11,153 nt of DNA, taken from the NCBI GenBank assembly GCA_938008425.1, contig CALLKH010000163.1, forward strand, positions 1 through 11,153, written 5' to 3'. The first letter of the stretch is position 1; each line of letters opens with the position of its first letter. The translations under genes were made by a program, and so were the position numbers. The DNA is from an uncultured Planctomycetaceae bacterium (GTDB lineage Bacteria > Planctomycetota > Phycisphaerae > UBA1845 > UTPLA1). Shown piece after piece: positions 1 to 6,365 of the stretch. The notes below the pieces were generated by a model that was given only the letters and a program-made list of their open reading frames with translations, searched no databases and was not told where the DNA came from.

Positions 1-1
1 C

Positions 2-337
2 GATCACAAGGGCGACGGCACAGGGAAACGACTTGATGGTGCCACCCTTTCGCATGAGTTCAACGACACGCCCTACGATCTTGGTACGGTCGGCATGGCG
101 CTGATCGAGGGGAATCCGAATTCGGGAAGCTGCCAGTTCTTCATCTGCCTCGGACGACAGCCGGCATGGGACGGCAAGTACACCGCGTTCGGCAAGATCC
201 AGGGACCGGAATCGCTGGAGACGCTGAAGCGGCTCGGCCGCGTCCAGACGGATGAGGATCATCACCCCAAGGAACCGCTGAAGATCAAGAACATTACCAT
301 CAGCGATGTGCCGTTCATTCCGCGCGACGGCGCTTAA
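2..337 (+). CDS. Peptidyl-prolyl cis-trans isomerase, cyclophilin type (C-terminal part, 5' end outside window)
   Basis: The frame is open from base 2, so the gene starts before the window; 111 codons and the stop are visible. The internal ATG at 95 is not the start, because conserved cyclophilin sequence (GDGTG, then HEF, then the GTVGMA strand) lies upstream of it. The core signature PNSGSCQFFICLG follows, then PAWDGKYTAFGKI, which matches the family's 'LDGKHTVFGKV' segment, and a closing helix with GPESLETLKRL. Cyclophilins catalyse proline cis-trans isomerisation and assist protein folding. The catalytic Arg-Phe region lies outside the window, so activity and any signal peptide cannot be judged. 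The protein ends 48 bases before the convergent amidotransferase gene and shows no functional link to it. The family call is firm; the subfamily and cellular location are unknown. Confidence 0.93.
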   Translation, partial: DHKGDGTGKRLDGATLSHEFNDTPYDLGTVGMALIEGNPNSGSCQFFICLGRQPAWDGKYTAFGKIQGPESLETLKRLGRVQTDEDHHPKEPLKIKNITISDVPFIPRDGA

Positions 338-345
338 CGATGGGC

Positions 346-366
346 CGCGCGTCCCAAAGGCGCGCG
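346..366. terminator. Possible bidirectional terminator hairpin between convergent genes
   Basis: A 6-bp all-GC inverted repeat (CGCGCG at 346-351 and 361-366, loop of 9) begins 8 bases after the cyclophilin stop, in the gap before the convergent amidotransferase stop at 386. The position suits a shared terminator. There is no T-run on either side, so it is not a classical intrinsic terminator, and a short CG repeat can occur by chance in this GC-rich DNA. Confidence 0.3.
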
Positions 367-385
367 AATCCCGATCACACAACCG

Positions 386-2389
386 CTACCCCACTCCATC
401 GAGATAGATTCTCGCCCAGTGCTCGACCAGCGCGAGGCGCCAGACGGCCCTGGCCGCCTCCGCGTCACCCGTGTTCAAACGTGCTTCCAGCGCGGGCAGC
501 GCCCTGGGCGTGAAGCAGCCCCGTTCGGCGAAACTCTTCGAACCGAGCAGGTCGCTCCACCACGTCCGCAGGTCGCCCTGCATCCACTCGACGATCGGCG
601 TGCCGAAGCCGAGCTTGTCGGTTCGATTGAGGATCGCGTCCGGCACGAGGCCTCGAACCGCGTCGCGCAGCACCTTCTTGAGCACGCCGCGCTCGATTTT
701 CTCATCGACGGGAATCGACATCGCGAGTTCGACCATATCGCGAGAGAGAAACGGCACGCGTGACTCGATGGAGAACGCCATCGAGTTCCGGTCTTCAAAT
801 CGCAGCAGCGAGGGCAGGCTCTCGCGCGAGAAGATGTCGTCGATCCGTCGTGCCATGCCCGAGACGCCACCCGGAATCTCAACGGGCGGCGGCGATGTGA
901 CCTCGAGCGCCGCATAGACGCTCGCCGGCTCCTCGGATGTGAACAACTCGCGTGCGAGCCACGGCTGCCGCCGGGCGTGGGCGCGGCGGCGGGCGTCGTT
1001 TCGCATGCGACTCGGCGCGAGCGAGGCCGCAACATGGAGCAGGAGCCCGCGATTCGCGAAGTGCATCGCCTTTCCGGCCCGCCACTCACGGAGAAGCCGT
1101 CCGATCGCAAATCGCCGAACGAGGTGCGCGAGATACGCGGGGATGTACCCCTCATAGCCGCAGAACAGCTCATCACCCCCCTGGCCGTCGAGCAGGACCT
1201 TGACGCCCGCCTCGCGGGCCGCGCGCATGATTTCCCATTGCAAATGCAGATTCGGCAGCGCGAACGGTTGCTCCTGATGCCAGACGAGGAGCGGCAGCGA
1301 TTCAAGCAGCCCGGCCGCCGTCGGCCGGACCACATGCGCCGTCAGGTCGCCGCAGGCCGCGACGACGGCCGCCGCATGGTGCGATTCGTCAACCGCGGTG
1401 CCGGTCATCGCCGCGGTAAACGTGTGCTGCGTGAGCTTCGTCTCGCCGAGCGCTCCGCTTCGTCGCAGGCCCGCGAGAATCGCGACGAGCGACGAGCTGT
1501 CGATGCCGCCGGAGAGGCACGTGCCGATCGGAACATCGCCCTGAAGGTGCGACCGGATCGAGCGCGTCAGCGTCTCGCGCACACGCCCCGGAGCGTCGTC
1601 ATACTTCTTCCACTCGAATGACGGCCGCCAGAATCGATGAACCGCCCCGCCGGCGTGCATTGCGCCCTTGGCTTGAAGCAGGAATTCAGCGTAGGTCCCG
1701 GCCGGCAGCGATTCGATCCCGTCAAACAGCGTCTGGTCAGTGTGATCGACGCTGCCGTCGCAGAGAAAATCGCGAAGCCGGGCCTCGTTCACACCTCGGA
1801 ACGCACCGGGGACTTGAAGCAGCGATTTGATCTCGGAGGCAAATGCCATCCCATGCGCAAAGCGCGTGAGAAACAGCGGCTTGATGCCGAAGCGATCGCG
1901 CGAGAGCACGAGACGGCCCGCGACCCAATCGACGATCGCCGCGGCCCACATGCCGTCGAAACGCTCGAAACACGCCGGCCCCCAAGACCGGTAGGCCGCG
2001 AGCACGACTTCGGTGTCGCTGTGGCCGACGAACGGCATGCCGCGCGCGGAGAGTTCATCGCGAAGTTCGGCGTGGTTGTAGAGCTCGCCGTTGTAAACAA
2101 GCCACACGCGGCCGTCGGAGCTCGACATGGGCTGTCGTCCGGCGTCGGAAAGGTCGACGATGGCCAGCCGTCGCGCGCCGAGGCCGAGTTTCATCGGCAG
2201 GTATTTCCAGTCGGGCTTGTCGTCGGGCGGGCCGAGGCGCTGCTCGACCGCGGGGCTGCCGTTCATGCCGAAGGCGACCGCGCCGCCGTCGTCGGGTCCG
2301 CGATGGTGCAACTGCTGCGTCATCGCGACGAGCCAGTCGGGACCGGCTGGGTTCATCTCGTCGAGTAGAAGGCCGGCGATGCCGCACAT
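386..2389 (-). CDS. asnB: Asparagine synthetase B-like glutamine amidotransferase, probably acting in polysaccharide assembly
   Basis: The 667-residue protein has the two-domain asparagine synthase layout. The N-terminal class II glutaminase domain (about 1-235) starts Met-Cys, with Cys2 as nucleophile after Met removal. It carries HHRGPDD (28-34), RRLAIVD (73-79), the oxyanion NGE (100-102), SDTE (124-127) and SRDRFGIKPL (163-172). The synthetase domain has the ATP pyrophosphatase loop SGGIDSS (293-299), GQGGDELFCGY (402-412) and the C-terminal SIESRVPF-LSRDMVELA block (540-556). Known chemistry is transfer of glutamine amide nitrogen to an acyl-adenylate, classically aspartate to asparagine. 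Homologues inside glycosyltransferase clusters are often thought to amidate sugar acids instead; with a glycosyltransferase upstream on the same strand, that is a reasonable inference here. About 25 extra residues (roughly 37-67) separate HRGPDD from RRLAIVD compared with E. coli AsnB. The start is fixed by the required N-terminal Cys; upstream ribosome-binding sequence is weak. Confidence 0.93.
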   Translation of the reverse strand: MCGIAGLLLDEMNPAGPDWLVAMTQQLHHRGPDDGGAVAFGMNGSPAVEQRLGPPDDKPDWKYLPMKLGLGARRLAIVDLSDAGRQPMSSSDGRVWLVYNGELYNHAELRDELSARGMPFVGHSDTEVVLAAYRSWGPACFERFDGMWAAAIVDWVAGRLVLSRDRFGIKPLFLTRFAHGMAFASEIKSLLQVPGAFRGVNEARLRDFLCDGSVDHTDQTLFDGIESLPAGTYAEFLLQAKGAMHAGGAVHRFWRPSFEWKKYDDAPGRVRETLTRSIRSHLQGDVPIGTCLSGGIDSSSLVAILAGLRRSGALGETKLTQHTFTAAMTGTAVDESHHAAAVVAACGDLTAHVVRPTAAGLLESLPLLVWHQEQPFALPNLHLQWEIMRAAREAGVKVLLDGQGGDELFCGYEGYIPAYLAHLVRRFAIGRLLREWRAGKAMHFANRGLLLHVAASLAPSRMRNDARRRAHARRQPWLARELFTSEEPASVYAALEVTSPPPVEIPGGVSGMARRIDDIFSRESLPSLLRFEDRNSMAFSIESRVPFLSRDMVELAMSIPVDEKIERGVLKKVLRDAVRGLVPDAILNRTDKLGFGTPIVEWMQGDLRTWWSDLLGSKSFAERGCFTPRALPALEARLNTGDAEAARAVWRLALVEHWARIYLDGVG

Positions 2390-2493
2390 GGGTTCTTTAT
2401 CCGTGGCAAGTCTGGGCTCTGGTCCGAGTCTGATCGCAAAAGAATAGGGCCAAGCGCGCCCAAGAGCCAGCAGATGGCGAACAGGCGGGTCGA

Positions 2494-3705
2494 TTATGCA
2501 GTGGGCGCCGGGGCGGTGGGAACGAGTTTTCGAAACTGGCCGGCGTACCAGTCGGCCACCCGGGCGAGCGAAAATCGTTCGCGTGCGGCGCGGGAGATTT
2601 CGGCCCGGTCAAATCCGTCCAGGCTTCGAATCATTCGCTCAAGCCCGTCACGAAGCGAAGCGGCATCGCGAGCATCCACGAGGATCCCGTTGCCGTCGTT
2701 CACGAATTCGGCGCAGGCCGTGCCGCGCGTGACGACGACCGGCCGGCCGACGCAGAGGGCTTCGGCGACGACGGCGCCGAACGTCTCGCCGTGGCTGGGC
2801 ATCACCAGAAAGTCGGCGGCGGTCATCTGTTCGATCACAGCGGCACGCGGCAATTCGCCGTGAAGACGCAGCAGCCCCGTGCGTCCTGCGGCCTCGAACC
2901 GGGACTTGATCTCGGATGCAAGCGGGCCATCGCCGACAAAATGCCACTCGACCCCTGCAGCCATCGAACTTTCCATCGACACCGCTGCATCAACGAGCTC
3001 TCGAACGCCTTTCTCCTGCGTGAGCCGTCCGACGAACAGCGCCCGCAACGGGCCGGGTGAGCGCCGATTGTCCACCGGCGAACCGTCGGTGAACTCGGTG
3101 GTGACGCCGTTGCCGCAGACGAGTATTTCGCGGGCGATGCCCGTCGCGCGCATGTCATCGCGGCTGCGTTCGCTGACGGTGACCACGAGATCGGCGGCGG
3201 CGACGGCCTCGCGCACGAAGCTCTCACCCGCACGCGGCGTCATCAGCGACGAGAACGGTCCGAAGTGCTCGGTCAAAACCACCGGCCGGCGCAGTTCGCC
3301 ATCCAGCGCGCCGCAGGCCCAGCCGGCGGGAATTGAGCACATGGCGTGGAGCACATCGGGCGATCCATGAAGACTCCGGTAGGCTTCGAGCCCGCGACGA
3401 ACCCAGCGCTGATAGCGATGCATCTGCCGGGCGGGCTGTCGAAAGGCCGTGTGCAGCCCTCGAATGCGAATGACCGGGATCTCGGGCGCGAGAAACTCGC
3501 GTTCGATTCGCGGAACAAGCGGCGCCCGCGGTCGCCGGGCGAGATATCGCAGGCTGACGAGATCGGGATAGATCACGCCGACCCGCGCGCCGGCGTCGGC
3601 GAAGGCGCGAGCGTAGTCCTGAAAGAAAATGCCGGCGGTCGGCTGTTCGGGGGACGGCCACCACGCGGGAACGATTACGATGTGCAAGCCCGTCATGTCG
3701 GCCAT
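2494..3705 (-). CDS. Family 4 glycosyltransferase (GT-B fold)
   Basis: This 403-residue cytoplasmic enzyme probably adds a sugar from a nucleotide donor to a growing surface glycan. It begins MADMTGLHIVIVPAWWP, and residues 15-29 (WWPSPEQPTAGIFFQ) are typical of GT4 enzymes from exopolysaccharide loci. The N-terminal acceptor half includes VLTEHFGPF near 143. The C-terminal donor half has FVGRLTQEKG (224-233), HFVGDGPL near 255, and the retaining-GT4 E-x7-E motif in SHGETFGAVVAEAL (Glu307 and Glu315). The reading frame stays open upstream to 3768, but ATG at 3705 is preferred: GAGG lies 5 bases before it (complement of 3711-3714) and the extra 21 residues look unlike the family. It is followed 104 bases later on the same strand by the asnB-like gene, so co-transcription is plausible. 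Donor and acceptor sugars cannot be read from sequence. Confidence 0.9.
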   Translation of the reverse strand: MADMTGLHIVIVPAWWPSPEQPTAGIFFQDYARAFADAGARVGVIYPDLVSLRYLARRPRAPLVPRIEREFLAPEIPVIRIRGLHTAFRQPARQMHRYQRWVRRGLEAYRSLHGSPDVLHAMCSIPAGWACGALDGELRRPVVLTEHFGPFSSLMTPRAGESFVREAVAAADLVVTVSERSRDDMRATGIAREILVCGNGVTTEFTDGSPVDNRRSPGPLRALFVGRLTQEKGVRELVDAAVSMESSMAAGVEWHFVGDGPLASEIKSRFEAAGRTGLLRLHGELPRAAVIEQMTAADFLVMPSHGETFGAVVAEALCVGRPVVVTRGTACAEFVNDGNGILVDARDAASLRDGLERMIRSLDGFDRAEISRAARERFSLARVADWYAGQFRKLVPTAPAPTA

Positions 3706-3734
3706 AGACGCCTCACCGCGCCCCGGGGAATCAC

Positions 3735-3770
3735 CCGCACCACGATACCAATGGACGCCGGGAGTCACAA
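3735..3770 (-). promoter_or_regulatory. Candidate sigma70-like promoter for the minus-strand glycosyltransferase
   Basis: On the minus strand, TTGTGA (complement of 3765-3770, 4 of 6 to TTGACA) is separated by exactly 17 bases from TATCGT (complement of 3742-3747, 4 of 6 to TATAAT). The expected transcript start near 3735 would leave a leader of about 30 bases containing the GAGG ribosome-binding site before ATG at 3705. Spacing and position fit well, but the matches are modest and no experimental support is available. Confidence 0.35.
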
Positions 3771-3789
3771 ACCGTTTAATCTCCCGGCG
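3752..3789 (+). promoter_or_regulatory. Candidate promoter giving a leaderless transcript at the GTG start
   Basis: TGGACG (3752-3757, 4 of 6 to TTGACA), a 17-base spacer and TTTAAT (3775-3780, 5 of 6 to TATAAT) would start transcription around 3787-3789, at or next to the GTG codon at 3789. An in-frame TAA at 3777-3779 rules out a start further upstream, and no Shine-Dalgarno sequence sits at a normal distance before the GTG. A leaderless mRNA therefore fits what is seen, but this is an inference. Confidence 0.4.
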
Positions 3790-3790
3790 T
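3755..3790. repeat. Perfect 10-bp inverted repeat in the divergent promoter region, possible operator
   Basis: ACGCCGGGAG (3755-3764) and CTCCCGGCGT (3781-3790) are perfect reverse complements separated by 16 bases; the spacer is much more AT-rich than its surroundings. The arms flank the candidate -10 box of the plus-strand promoter, and the left arm lies between the -35 and -10 boxes of the candidate minus-strand promoter. That placement suits a dimeric regulator binding DNA and controlling both glycosyltransferase genes. The right arm overlaps the GTG start. No regulator gene is present in the window. Confidence 0.5.
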
Positions 3791-5078
3791 GAACGACACG
3801 ATATCGACAGACAAACCGGCGGCGACGCGAAGGCTGCTCCTGGTCAGCTACTGGTTTCCCCCGGCGATCGGCGCGGCCGCGGATCGCATGGCGGGATTCG
3901 CGCGGCATCTGCCCCGGCAGGGCTGGGAGGTTCACGTTCTCACCGCGGCGCGTGCGGAATCGCCGCCCGCGATGGACGGCGTGACAGTTCACAGTGTGGA
4001 GGATCCGCTGGCGAAGGAGCAGCCCTTTGCCGATTTCGATCCGCGCGTGTCGCCGCCGAAGTGGAAATCCATCGCCCGCGAGTTTGTATTTCCCGATCGG
4101 TTCTTCAAGTGGCGCAAGGCGGCGATGACGGCGGGGCGCGGGCTGGCGGCATCGGTTCGATTCGACGCCATGCTGGCGTCATTTCCGCCGGCAAGCGTGA
4201 TTCAACTGGCCGTGGGGCTGGCGCGCGAGACGGGCGTTCCACTCGTCACCGATTTTCGCGATCGATGGATCGGCCCCGGCGGGTATGAACCGTCGCTGTC
4301 ATTCGTCCGGCAGCGGCACGAGCGACTGAAGATGCAGGCGCTGACGCGCTCCAGCCACGCAGTGGTCGTCTCCGAAGCGATGGCGGAGGCGATCGCCGCG
4401 AGCCACCGTGTGCCGACGTCAAAACTCGTCGTGATTCCCAACGGGTACGAACCGACTCGCGGGCAGCGCGATGAATCCGGCGACGCCACGTCGCGATCGA
4501 GGGCGGCCGCCGGCGGGCCGCTGGTGATCGCCCACGTTGGCACGGTGATTTCACGAAATCGGCCGGAGCAGTTCCTGAACGCGCTGAAAGACATCAAGGG
4601 CGATCCCCGTTTGAAGAATGTGCAGTTTCGCTTCGTCGGCAATCTGTCGAAAGCCTACGTTCAGAGTCTCGGGCTGTCGGAGCTTGTCGATGTGACCGGG
4701 TTGATCGAGCGCGAGGCGGCGATTCGCGAGATGACCTCGGCGGACGCATTGCTGCTGCTTACCGGGGCGTACGTCGGTCGATGGGGCGCGAGCGCCAAGC
4801 TGTTCGAGTATGTGCAGACGGGGCTGCCCGTGCTTTGCCTGGAGGAATTGCCCGGCAGCAATGATCGTCAACTGCTCGAGCAGTTCATCGGCGATCGTGC
4901 GTTCTTCGCACCCATGAGCGATTCGGCCGGAATACTCGCGCGCGTCGAAGAGATTCGGCGTTATCGCGCGGCGCGGCCCAACGCGGCGATCGAACTGGAT
5001 GCATCATTTCGGGAGTACAGTCGTGAGAACCTGACGGCGCGGCTGGCGGAGGTGCTCAACGAGGCGGCGGCGCCTTAA
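3789..5078 (+). CDS. Glycosyltransferase, GT4-like (GT-B fold), polysaccharide assembly
   Basis: This 429-residue protein shows a GT-B glycosyltransferase pattern. The N-terminal strand and loop RLLLVSYWFPPAIGAAADRM (15-34) are followed by the helix GFARHLPRQGWEVHVLT (36-52), a typical nucleotide-sugar glycosyltransferase opening. Later come LVTDFRDRWIGP (152-163), VVVSEAMAE (192-200), LVVIPNGYEP (213-222), HVGTVISRNRPE (249-260) and the donor-site segment ASAKLFEYVQTGLPVL (334-349). The last replaces the classical E-x7-E with the K-x2-FEY-x3-G-x-P form seen in many capsule and exopolysaccharide transferases. No membrane span is evident, so it probably acts at the cytoplasmic face. The start is GTG at 3789, because an in-frame stop lies 12 bases upstream and no better codon precedes the core. 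It is divergent from the other glycosyltransferase across 83 bases. The sugar specificity is unknown. Confidence 0.88.
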   Translation: MNDTISTDKPAATRRLLLVSYWFPPAIGAAADRMAGFARHLPRQGWEVHVLTAARAESPPAMDGVTVHSVEDPLAKEQPFADFDPRVSPPKWKSIAREFVFPDRFFKWRKAAMTAGRGLAASVRFDAMLASFPPASVIQLAVGLARETGVPLVTDFRDRWIGPGGYEPSLSFVRQRHERLKMQALTRSSHAVVVSEAMAEAIAASHRVPTSKLVVIPNGYEPTRGQRDESGDATSRSRAAAGGPLVIAHVGTVISRNRPEQFLNALKDIKGDPRLKNVQFRFVGNLSKAYVQSLGLSELVDVTGLIEREAAIREMTSADALLLLTGAYVGRWGASAKLFEYVQTGLPVLCLEELPGSNDRQLLEQFIGDRAFFAPMSDSAGILARVEEIRRYRAARPNAAIELDASFREYSRENLTARLAEVLNEAAAP

Positions 5079-5144
5079 GTCAACGATCTTTACAGAATTC
5101 AGTGACGTATCAGAAGAGTAAGAATGCGTGTCAGGCGGCGCCTC

Positions 5145-5261
5145 CAATCAGAGCCGGGCTGTCTCAGCCCGGCGGCTGTCGCGATTGAGCAACCATCCAC
5201 GGTCGCAAGGTTTATCTCCCGTTCAATGTTCACCGCCCCGAGGACGGGGCGGCTCTGACTG
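5145..5261. repeat. Nested palindromic element (REP- or MITE-like candidate)
   Basis: Outer arms at 5145-5155 and 5251-5261 form an 11-bp inverted repeat with one mismatch; the core TCAGAGCC / GGCTCTGA is perfect. Inside are two strong hairpins: 5153-5173 (GCCGGGCTG, loop TCT, CAGCCCGGC; 9 perfect pairs) and 5233-5252 (CCGCCCCG, loop AGGA, CGGGGCGG; 8 perfect pairs). A weak inner pair, ATTGA at 5184-5188 with TCAAT at 5223-5227, adds to the symmetry. It lies between two convergent genes and encodes nothing recognisable. The overall symmetry resembles dispersed palindromic repeats or a tiny non-autonomous element, but no second copy is present in the window and no target duplication was found. 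The first hairpin could also help end the upstream transcript. Confidence 0.55.
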
Positions 5262-5288
5262 ACGCGTTCGTCGCCGTCTCCGGAAGTA

Positions 5289-5306
5289 ATGCCATTATTA
5301 TGGCAT
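5289..5306. terminator. Possible bidirectional terminator hairpin
   Basis: ATGCCAT (5289-5295) and ATGGCAT (5300-5306) form a perfect 7-bp stem with the loop TATT. It sits 34 bases beyond the stop of the minus-strand lipoprotein gene and in the tail of the convergent plus-strand glycosyltransferase. No T-run follows on either strand, so a terminator role is only suggested by position. The rest of 5079-5340 apart from this and the palindromic element shows nothing recognisable. Confidence 0.35.
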
Positions 5307-5340
5307 CACCATTCTGACGGGAGAAGAATACCAAGTTGCA

Positions 5341-6291
5341 TTAGCGATTCGAACCTGGGTCGGGATCATTCGGCGACGTGGACTGCTCTGACGGCTCGGC
5401 GTCGTCATATGCGTCATCGTCCGGATCTGAATCAGTGCTCGCGTCGGCCGCGCCCTTCGAGTCGCCCTTTGCGACTTTCAGCGCGAGCGCCAGCGTCGGG
5501 CTGATGATGAAGGCGCGCTCCTCGGTGTACTTCGAGATCTCCTGATTCCGCAATTCCTGATCCCACTGGCTCTGCTGAATCGCCCAGAGCTCGAAGACCA
5601 GAACGTCGCGGCCGAGCTGGAAGCCCTTCGCGGCCTCGGCGAACGCCAGGGGCCATGCCCACGCGGTCGCGACGGCGAACGCCTTGCCCTTCTTCTTCTC
5701 CAGCGCCTTCGGGCCGAACTCCCACATCGCCTTTTCCATCAGCCCCTGCGATGGGCAACTGATCGACCAGTGCGCATCGTCCGGCAGCCCGTGCGGCAGG
5801 CCGCCGGCCGCTCGCACCGTGCCGTCTAGTTCGAACGGCGTAATCCGGCAGGCGAGGTCCTCAGACATGCCGCCGGCTTCCATCTTCTGCCGCTGGGCGT
5901 CGACGTCCGGCATCTCGTGCGACTTCACGCCCGCCGCGATTGCCGTCTGACGCTGAAGGCGGACCATTTCATCGAAGCTCTTCACGAACGGTTTTTCGCC
6001 GTCGTCGATGACGATGACCAGCCCCTTGCCGAGTTCGCGCTGATAGGTGCGCTTCAGGTGTCGATCCAGTTCGGTGATCCATCGATCGGTTTCGCCGGCG
6101 ACGGCCTCGTCGGCGGCATAGATGTAACCGCTCGGCGTGTGCCAGAGTCGACGGCCGTCGAGTTCCTTCGGCAACTGCGCCGGCGCATCGAGCAGCCTGG
6201 CCGGTCCGCAGCCGGAGAGTGCGGCGGCGAACAGGATTGCAGCAGTCAGAACGCGTGAATCGAACAAAATGAACCGGCCGGACTTGATCAT
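5341..6291 (-). CDS. Putative lipoprotein of unknown function with acidic C-terminal tail
   Basis: I do not recognise a family for this 316-residue protein. It begins with a short charged segment (MIKSGRFILFDSR), a hydrophobic stretch (14-24) and a lipobox LSGC (25-28), so Cys28 should be lipidated after signal peptidase II cleavage. Gly29-Pro30 follow rather than Asp, so outer-membrane sorting would be expected under the +2 rule known for enterobacteria. The mature part holds a WITELDRHLKRTYQRELG helix-like stretch (71-89), the strand-like LVIVID (91-96), a Trp-rich segment (WAWPLAFAEAAKGF, 211-224) and two Cys residues (148 and 179) that could pair. No HExxH or other obvious catalytic motif is visible. 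The last 40 or so residues are low-complexity and rich in Asp, Ser, Glu and Pro, probably disordered. It lies 74 bases downstream of the phosphoesterase on the same strand, possibly in one transcript. Its ribosome-binding site is weak. Confidence 0.78.
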   Translation of the reverse strand: MIKSGRFILFDSRVLTAAILFAAALSGCGPARLLDAPAQLPKELDGRRLWHTPSGYIYAADEAVAGETDRWITELDRHLKRTYQRELGKGLVIVIDDGEKPFVKSFDEMVRLQRQTAIAAGVKSHEMPDVDAQRQKMEAGGMSEDLACRITPFELDGTVRAAGGLPHGLPDDAHWSISCPSQGLMEKAMWEFGPKALEKKKGKAFAVATAWAWPLAFAEAAKGFQLGRDVLVFELWAIQQSQWDQELRNQEISKYTEERAFIISPTLALALKVAKGDSKGAADASTDSDPDDDAYDDAEPSEQSTSPNDPDPGSNR

Positions 6292-6342
6292 GCAGATATC
6301 GTAGAGGGATGTGCAGGCGTTGTCAGCGGCGGTCGCAGGTCA

Positions 6343-6360
6343 GCCCGTTTTGAACCGGGC
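6343..6360 (-). terminator. Weak hairpin just after the phosphoesterase stop
   Basis: GCCCG (6343-6347) and CGGGC (6356-6360) form a 5-bp stem with an 8-base loop, a few bases after the phosphoesterase stop and about 50 bases before the lipoprotein start. It could attenuate or stabilise a polycistronic message, but the stem is short and no T-run follows it, so it may be chance. Confidence 0.2.
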
Positions 6361-6365
6361 CGCCG

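Noticed and set aside
1637..2368. 243-codon plus-strand open frame opposite the asparagine synthetase gene
   Set aside because: It lies wholly inside the antisense of a gene with strong family motifs. Its product is rich in Arg, Ala and Glu without domain features, as expected for a shadow frame in GC-rich DNA.
3706..3768. Upstream extension of the minus-strand glycosyltransferase by 21 residues
   Set aside because: The extension is not like the family N-terminus, would run through the candidate promoter, and the ATG at 3705 has a well-placed GAGG.
5079..5340. Non-coding RNA gene or small protein in the convergent gap
   Set aside because: The palindromes could fold as RNA, but no promoter-like boxes were recognised, and the only open frame there (from 5289) runs antisense into the lipoprotein gene.
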